From a candidate division FCPU426 bacterium (GTDB lineage Bacteria; Oederibacteriota; PGYV01; Palsa-1178), in the NCBI GenBank assembly GCA_003159495.1, contig PLPI01000023.1, positions 261-57,700 on the forward strand: 57,440 bases of DNA, given 5' to 3'. Below are positions 53,201 to 57,440 of the stretch, one piece after another (positions within the stretch are counted from its first letter, which is position 1; each line of letters starts with the position of its first letter). A program made the translations under genes and the position numbers. The notes beneath the pieces were generated by a model, which was not told the origin of the DNA, did no database searches, and was given only the letters and a program-made list of their open reading frames with translations.

Positions 53201-56200
53201 AACACCGTGAATATGTGGAAGGCAACTGATGATATTTATTGTTCCTCGACCGATATGAGTTCGTCGAGAATAGGCGACAAATATATTAAAAAGATGAGCA
53301 TATCGGATATTCTGGGGAACACCCCGGGCGGGGACTGCCATACCCAGGGCATTAATCGCTTAAGTGATTCCACGCAATACGGCTTGTCGGTCACCGCATT
53401 CGGCATAGGGGCATTCGGTTCCGTGGGAACAACGGAATGTATATCGGATTATTTTGACATGAACGGCGATGGCTTCCCGGATTTTGTTTCGAATTATTTC
53501 GGAGTACAGTATACAAGGCCGGAAGGCGGGCTTGGCGATACAACTTCGGGAAACCTTACCCCGAGCAACAGCCTGGTATTAAATGTCGGCGCTGGAAGCC
53601 CGACAGATCCCGTTATAGCAAAACCCGACGGTGAAGGCGAGCTCGGGAGTGACGGACAAAAACCAGCCGGCTCCGAGTCAAAAGGCATGACAATGTCGGG
53701 TGGGTTCTCTTTCAGCGGCTCGTTAAGTTACGGCAGTTCGATTATAATAACAAAATATATGGATATGAACGGGGACGGGCTTCCTGACAGGGTTGATATG
53801 CCTGCATATACCAGTATTCAGGATTTTTTCAAAGCAACAGATCACCATCAGGTAATGGTCAGCTTAAATGAAGGTTATGGTGTTTTTGGGCCGCCTGAAC
53901 CGTGGAGTTTTGATACAAGCGATTCGGCCATAAGCAATAACCAGACGGAAGCCGGAGGAATCGGCGTCGGCGCCGGCGTAGAAATAGGAACAGGCGTGGT
54001 GAGTGTTGGCGCCAGCGGCGGCATATCAGGCGGACTCGCATGGTCGCAGTCGCTGGAAACACTTATGGATGTAAACGGTGACGGACTGCCGGATTATGTT
54101 GCGAGAAACGGTCAGGTCAGGTTCAATACGGGCAGCGGCTTTACGGGGCTGTATGGCTCGGGGCTGGACGGGACCTATGGTGAAAGTTATTCCATAAATG
54201 CCGGATATAATTACGGTTTCTCGGTGCATATCAGGATACCTATTTGGCCGATAGGGGTTATTATGATAGGCGGCGGATACAATAAATCGAGCAGCCAGAG
54301 CCTCAGCAAACAGACATCAATGATAATGGATGTCGACGGCGACGGATTCCCTGACAGGCTGGTTTCAAATGCAACAGGAGGGCTTGAAGTCGAGTTCAAT
54401 AAGACGGGCAGGACATGCCTGTTAGAGTCGGTCAAAAGGCCTATGGGGTCGACGATTACCCTGGATTATACAAGGTCGGTCAATTCATACGACCAGCCAA
54501 AATCAAAATGGAACCTTACAAGTGTGACCATTACCGCAATCCCGGCCGATACCGCGGCACAGCAGGCGATAGCGGCGGCCCTGCCGGACAGGAATATTTT
54601 CTATTCGTATTCAGGCGGTAAATATGACAAATATGACCGTGAATTCCTCGGTTATTCGTGTGTGACGGAAACCGTGAGGCTAAACGGGACGCAGACAAGG
54701 CTGACAAGCAGGGAATACTGCAATAATGACAGCTACGGCCCCAACACACAGTATGCCTACAAAGGCCTCCTGACCAGGGAAATGGTATTTGACGGGAATG
54801 CGCTTTCAAATCCGCATTATGTTAAGACTTACACTTATGAATCAAACCCGTTTGCCTTATATTCCAGTCCGGTGGAATATACGATTTTAAAATATCCCGA
54901 TGCATATTCGTATTTCCCAAAACTGTTATCCACTACTGAACAATTTTACGAGGGAAGCACCAGTATAAGCAGGACGGAAAGCTACGGTTATGACAGCTGT
55001 GGAAACGTCACCGGTTATGACCTGGTCGATTCGGAAGGCAGGCATGTGCATGCAGGCATATCGTATAAATACATTTCAGATCCGGGTTATTTCCAGGGTT
55101 CGGACGTAGTGGCGGATAATAAAAGGCTTGATCTGCCCGTGGATATAATCGTGACGGACGGAGCAAGCACAACATACAGGCACAGGAGCGCTACATACGA
55201 CTCAAATGACAATGTCATAAGCGTCACCCAGAACTCGGCAACGGGTCACAGCGTAACAACGTCACTGACTTATGATCCTGTATATACCGGGAACCTGAAA
55301 ACAATGACATTGCCGGCAAACGTATCGGGGTTCAGTCAGTCATTTACATACACTTATGAAACGGGATTAAACCAGTATATTACCGGAATCACGGATAACG
55401 GGGGATACAGTTCTTCCGCGGATTATAACTACACTTACGGCAAGGTTTCGATGACCACGGATGAAAACGGAAATTCGGAGTATTTTATGTACGACCAGTT
55501 CGGAAGGCTTGCCGGAGTCGCCGGGCCAAACGAAAAAAACAGCGGTATAGCCGCCCATTATGAATATCATCCCGACGGCAGTGTGTCGGATAAGATACCT
55601 TATGCAGTGACCAAAAACCGCGATATGGCAAGGGGCGACACCGACCCGATAAAGATAATCACTTATACCGATGGAACAGGAAGGGTGATACAGACCAAAA
55701 AGGACTCGGCAATATCCACGGACGGCGTCACGCCGCAGGATGTGATGGTTGTGTCAGGAGAACTGGTTTATGACGCCGGAGGCAGGCTGCTCGAGGAGCA
55801 TTATCCGATGACGGAGGGAAAAGTTACCGATATTGCCGCCGGAAGCGAAGGGCCGGACGGGGATTCCGGCAATGTGCCGTTTAATACGGGAAACAACAGC
55901 TATAAAACGTCATATACGTACGATGCCTTTGACAGGAACCTGGTGCTGACATATCCGGACTCGAAAACGTCGCTTTTTGACTACAGCCTGGACAGCAACA
56001 GGCTCAAAACAAGAATTACCGACGCTGATTTAAATTACAAGGAAACATTAAAAGATTCTGAGCAGAGGATCATGGAAGTCAGGGAGACGGACAATACTGT
56101 ACTGCTTAAAACAATAACGACGGATTATACGTATGATCCCGTGGGGCAGATGCTCCAGGTGGCCCAGGACAGCACCGGTAAAAACGTGATAACTTCTATC

Positions 56201-57440
56201 GGCTATGATTTGATGGGCAGGAGAACGTCCATAAATAATCCTGATACGGGCCTTGTTTCGACGGAATATGACGACGCGTCAAATGTAAAAAGCAAACAAA
56301 CCGACAATTTATTGCATATAAGCCCGGCGACAAAGATCACATACGCGTATAATAATATCAACCAGATGATAACGGTAAATTATCCCGCCGTGAACTTTGT
56401 GGCCGCGGAAACAGTCAGTTATACTTACGGGCCGGCGACTGGAGCCACGTATAACGGCGCCGGCAGGGTTACGAATATCAACTATCCACAGGGAACAAAG
56501 GAATTCAGGTATGACGCGCTTGGTAATGTAAATTACGAGCATCATGTCATCAACCTCAGCGGCGGCGGGTCGGTTGACAAGATTACGCAATACACATGGG
56601 ACAATCTTGACCGCATGCTTAAAATGACATATCCGGACGGCGAAGTGCTAACTTACGGTTATGACAGCGGCGGGCTTTTAACAAGCGCCACGGGAGTGCT
56701 GACGCCCGCGACAACAAATTATATACAGCATATTTACTATGATATGTTCGGGAAAAGAATGGATATATTGACGGGCAGCGGCGCGCTCGACGGCAATGCC
56801 AATAAAGGCATAGGGACAAGGTACATATATGAGGAGGACAACCAGAGACTGCACGAGCTGATCACGGCCATGAGGGACGGGGACGGCGAAACCGCTGAAA
56901 CCGTACAGGACCTGATATATACGTATGACAATGTCGGCAATATTACGGCGCTTGACAACAACATGAACTCCAATATGGAGGGTTATGTTGACGAGAAAGT
57001 GCACAGGACATTCGCTTATGACGGGTTCTACAGGCTGATAACATCAAACGGCACCCAGAAGCAGTGGAACGACACGGATCCCAACACATATACACCGTCG
57101 TCATACTCGGATGCTATGACATACGACAACATACACAATCTGGCCACAAAAAACCAGAATGTGATAAACAACACCAATGTCACCAACGCGCCGCTGACGT
57201 ATAACTTTACTTACACTTATAACGCTTCGCCCGGCGGGCCGCACGCGCCAAGCTCCATTGCCAACAGCATAAGCGGCTTGACGCGCCACTGCAGTTATGA
57301 TTATGACGGGAACCTGACAGGATATACGCTGGATACATTTGTAAGGAACCTGACATGGGACTCGGAAAACAGGCTGAGGTCGTCGTCGGATAACAGCCCC
57401 GTGCTCACGGAAACCTACCAGTATGACGAGTCGGGCCAGA
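47279..57440 (+). CDS. Giant SpvB/VCBS/Rhs-repeat protein, Tc-toxin-like (3' end outside window)
   Basis: One uninterrupted frame of about 3387 codons that runs off the right edge. The start is uncertain (GTG 47279 or TTG 47291, no in-frame ATG). Near residues 25-47 a hydrophobic segment (GLLFLLISALAAISGAILLA) acts as a signal or anchor. Next come two discoidin-like segments (to about 450), then at about 720-980 an SpvB-like region (ISYNSGGGDGLLGYGWDM). From about 1120 to 2360 six DxDGDGxPD VCBS/FG-GAP calcium loops alternate with beta-rich segments. A TcdB-like middle (LLESVKRPMGSTITLDYTR) leads to Rhs/YD repeats from about 2560 (YGYDSCGNVTGY, FRYDALGNVNYE). In Tc toxins this shell encloses a variable C-terminal toxin, which would lie beyond the window. 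A TP-rich linker at 51647-51682 interrupts it. Confidence 0.88.
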   Translation, partial: MGAGLEDSAGNFKAKSIFSGNNIPKGLLFLLISALAAISGAILLANLSTQPSQDTVRYTPDIIQVDAAQFSNSAAAVQEQAEALKLFNRDTTSAYAPAQSTNIDVTFSGPINLKYIKVYGPASYYITIYTSTGNGSWSEVTGLSRVNPSRARQAWNKYPASAVQPAALYRIKLEPVQGAAVAGVAELEFWADGTHLNIKDGGTLSAVIDANGFNSFGKKFIASPASADVAVSRDGNDTNISDAVFYVNVSGQASDFNRAWLVYDMKGLGSWIGASHSINGMGSVLAWPVAGTDNWESQVEPIDPDLLVNGNNSIEFTMPAGSAVGYSVRNLALVVETDNGFNQISGIEPGDASQANMTDGDITTLWKPTGLGVSATFDLYRSIQAESIGLYTGINPGGIISISGSNGGITGPVVNSVKISSLQNGWNAISAAGIFDSVSINLTGTAGTFGGIAEAAICGSGVGAARAPGIVINYPDNGQYFGREAFIRGYLPVPDNGSGAAQVLVGPNQASLNNGVFTGIVSKEDVGLESDADSSAWSVDVTAIYPDGTKITKTVHLNNMLAAVDMSGLNNTAQAYGVGLKPGGTRKFSINGISIEADTTDNDKTKDIQVLSLEDRDLPPLDIGMVNVTGKHKGFRFLPHHAKFKNKIRLRLPYDKKKLPPGKTENEITAYYFNDRINRWMPVEEESVDKNNGETVNLTDHFTDFINAVIVVPEHPQVQNYNPNMIKDLKAALPGAGISMINPPEANNKGDAVLNFQIEIPPGRNGMQPNLNISYNSGGGDGLLGYGWDMPVKSVSCETRWGVPRFYASSETESYLLEGEELVPTARGAVFTTRTAADKRFFSRIEGKFERIIRKSNDLVNPGADKYYWQVTEKDGTVNIYGEISGDTGSNTTMGPAGGTFMWALRSSTDRNGNYVKYYYIVDGTNNNILLDHITYAGLAGSKEGYYSIQFDYGDRNDVTGGTGPGVKTDCRGGYIKRIAKKLISIEVNANGSLVRKYEFDYKPGPFHRDLLAKIIQYGSDGTTPISGTGHQFTYYTDMLAHGQVFNGTKDDTWNTQLNSSNTEDISLLGINLPNGPSALSSNISKSWGENYNVEGGLDPWFEVHVNWGYTNTSGHTVYSLIDLDGDGIPDEIFTPTGNDDGAGTDYYWRPNLWSLINKSTNFSSYSSRVDGLTAISTDTSKANMIGCGASVVGMGASVNQTTVKTTQSRYMIDVNGDGLPDLVDNGVVEFAHRSIDSQGHTVITYSCKSSDTEVEVGLSKVPDLSGIEKVAGDQYLQEIEASPLISVIKRWEAPYSGTIKIEGNVTLRNGGDEMTAYTTKDGIYASIQHNGSELWRNRIQGSGDFGDHIPTGVNSINVSAGDRIYFRLQSYYDGMFDKVQWEPVITYTSRDPLLADDNNLNQSVFRYPDDFTLAGQREISTTLRYKGTVRISGDITKSGVTSDDVKLRIILRHPLPTPTATPTGTPYFVHYVETDINRADTHPDQTISWNKTGFLRMGSSGPEPGGTNYYREITFVAAGDELVLKADIDSNIDIGKLNWHPIIYYTDIESTNGEAVPPAIDTSITYTARDEYTKYIEKIYTPYDIKFYPINLKQDLTSPYTVIKPLLKPYALPPIDSQENLVLRLRGEMTKVTATSQDVNIVLVINSDTNADGTIIEGTGTTINIAVIPKDVVGSCFALPDNFVVLTPNSTVTRSLLPLKNIRIKLETGTEADMSAISWDPKLRYSSMKYSTWSPEYVYQDLGPVVESPMPYEADLNTDNETWIRNMSIKPSIVETAGNTVSTHFTMTVKRQVGLIGKGQFDVAAGPAVEELVPLSDIKVGENIYFEAFTDTSTSYSHVTINEPIYVPGVFPAFYPGDSVNSIVNRFSDEDVGLFASGYRGWAVAGMKEIPEILRPDYAPAPGGLTLAQVLMLQDDSAYMPYFTMPSILTSPSNYAIDESKLSLSYLSSVTYTVTDMDQIAFLPSPYDPDNPGNTVNMWKATDDIYCSSTDMSSSRIGDKYIKKMSISDILGNTPGGDCHTQGINRLSDSTQYGLSVTAFGIGAFGSVGTTECISDYFDMNGDGFPDFVSNYFGVQYTRPEGGLGDTTSGNLTPSNSLVLNVGAGSPTDPVIAKPDGEGELGSDGQKPAGSESKGMTMSGGFSFSGSLSYGSSIIITKYMDMNGDGLPDRVDMPAYTSIQDFFKATDHHQVMVSLNEGYGVFGPPEPWSFDTSDSAISNNQTEAGGIGVGAGVEIGTGVVSVGASGGISGGLAWSQSLETLMDVNGDGLPDYVARNGQVRFNTGSGFTGLYGSGLDGTYGESYSINAGYNYGFSVHIRIPIWPIGVIMIGGGYNKSSSQSLSKQTSMIMDVDGDGFPDRLVSNATGGLEVEFNKTGRTCLLESVKRPMGSTITLDYTRSVNSYDQPKSKWNLTSVTITAIPADTAAQQAIAAALPDRNIFYSYSGGKYDKYDREFLGYSCVTETVRLNGTQTRLTSREYCNNDSYGPNTQYAYKGLLTREMVFDGNALSNPHYVKTYTYESNPFALYSSPVEYTILKYPDAYSYFPKLLSTTEQFYEGSTSISRTESYGYDSCGNVTGYDLVDSEGRHVHAGISYKYISDPGYFQGSDVVADNKRLDLPVDIIVTDGASTTYRHRSATYDSNDNVISVTQNSATGHSVTTSLTYDPVYTGNLKTMTLPANVSGFSQSFTYTYETGLNQYITGITDNGGYSSSADYNYTYGKVSMTTDENGNSEYFMYDQFGRLAGVAGPNEKNSGIAAHYEYHPDGSVSDKIPYAVTKNRDMARGDTDPIKIITYTDGTGRVIQTKKDSAISTDGVTPQDVMVVSGELVYDAGGRLLEEHYPMTEGKVTDIAAGSEGPDGDSGNVPFNTGNNSYKTSYTYDAFDRNLVLTYPDSKTSLFDYSLDSNRLKTRITDADLNYKETLKDSEQRIMEVRETDNTVLLKTITTDYTYDPVGQMLQVAQDSTGKNVITSIGYDLMGRRTSINNPDTGLVSTEYDDASNVKSKQTDNLLHISPATKITYAYNNINQMITVNYPAVNFVAAETVSYTYGPATGATYNGAGRVTNINYPQGTKEFRYDALGNVNYEHHVINLSGGGSVDKITQYTWDNLDRMLKMTYPDGEVLTYGYDSGGLLTSATGVLTPATTNYIQHIYYDMFGKRMDILTGSGALDGNANKGIGTRYIYEEDNQRLHELITAMRDGDGETAETVQDLIYTYDNVGNITALDNNMNSNMEGYVDEKVHRTFAYDGFYRLITSNGTQKQWNDTDPNTYTPSSYSDAMTYDNIHNLATKNQNVINNTNVTNAPLTYNFTYTYNASPGGPHAPSSIANSISGLTRHCSYDYDGNLTGYTLDTFVRNLTWDSENRLRSSSDNSPVLTETYQYDESGQ
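50645..54355 (+). repeat. Six VCBS/FG-GAP calcium-loop motifs in the Rhs gene
   Basis: The pattern D-x-[DN]-G-D-G-[ILF]-P-D recurs in the coding frame at 50645, 50918, 53456, 53762, 54068 and 54329. The last four are spaced 261-306 bp apart, while the gap from 50944 to 53456 holds other domains. These loops are typical of beta-propeller blades and bind Ca2+. Confidence 0.85.
51647..51682 (+). other. Mucin-like Thr/Pro linker inside the Rhs protein
   Basis: Coding for PTPTATPTGTPY. The same Thr/Pro style fills the linkers of the GH5-GH53 protein at 1099, though it is much shorter here. It lies between two beta-rich modules within the SpvB/VCBS part. Confidence 0.8.

Overview
The window looks like chromosomal DNA from a diderm (Gram-negative-type) bacterium with high coding density. 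Diderm signs are lipoprotein signal peptides, an AsmA-family protein and a periplasmic-type PPIase. Thr/Pro/Ser-rich mucin-like linkers, a C-terminal NYPNP-type domain, two YfhO-type membrane proteins and many radical-SAM/B12 proteins would fit a poorly cultured candidate-phylum lineage such as Ca. Goldbacteria. That placement is a guess from gene style only. Promoters are sigma70-like (TTGACA/TATAAT, usually 16-18 bp spacing) and translational coupling by ATGA overlaps is common.

Layout: 1-820, tail of an unidentified gene and a RelE-like toxin/XRE antitoxin pair. 1099-4329, a secreted GH5-GH53 two-enzyme polysaccharidase with mucin-like linkers, behind a promoter carrying a LacI-type operator candidate. 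4546-5706, a membrane-anchored MORN-type repeat protein. 5813-7689, an SOS unit (lexA-recA) with its own operator and a strong terminator. 7759-12750, AsmA, a metallo-beta-lactamase-fold protein, tRNA(CAT) on the minus strand, AMMECR1, acyl-ACP thioesterase and GNAT, ending in a bidirectional terminator shared with lepB and a UDP-glycosyltransferase on the minus strand. 14956-17140, LOG protein, dinB (minus) and a hicBA toxin-antitoxin pair. 17270-19925, a B12-binding-type radical SAM protein and an AAA/DUF4143 ATPase behind a striking double inverted-repeat operator. 20224-31071, a GalT-like DUF4921 protein, a PPIase lipoprotein, then a translationally coupled run (receptor-like lipoprotein, hisS, pdxA, rsmA) followed by glmS and an RlmI-type methyltransferase. 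31086-39773, a surface-glycan-type cluster: radical SAM, two methyltransferases, two sugar-nucleotide epimerase/decarboxylases, a YfhO/DPM-synthase pair and a FabD-like protein lacking its catalytic residues. 40083-47121, UvrD/PcrA helicase, a second YfhO, dGTPase and a radical SAM protein. 47159 to the right edge, one giant SpvB/VCBS/Rhs open frame of at least about 3390 codons that runs off the window.

The points most worth a second look are the double operator of the DUF4143 ATPase, the LexA with a UmuD-like Cys-Gly cleavage bond and apparently leaderless mRNA, the YfhO plus polyprenyl-phosphate-glycosyltransferase pair with a pseudo-FabD downstream, the receptor-like lipoprotein with an inserted domain, and the giant Tc-toxin-like Rhs protein with an N-terminal membrane anchor.
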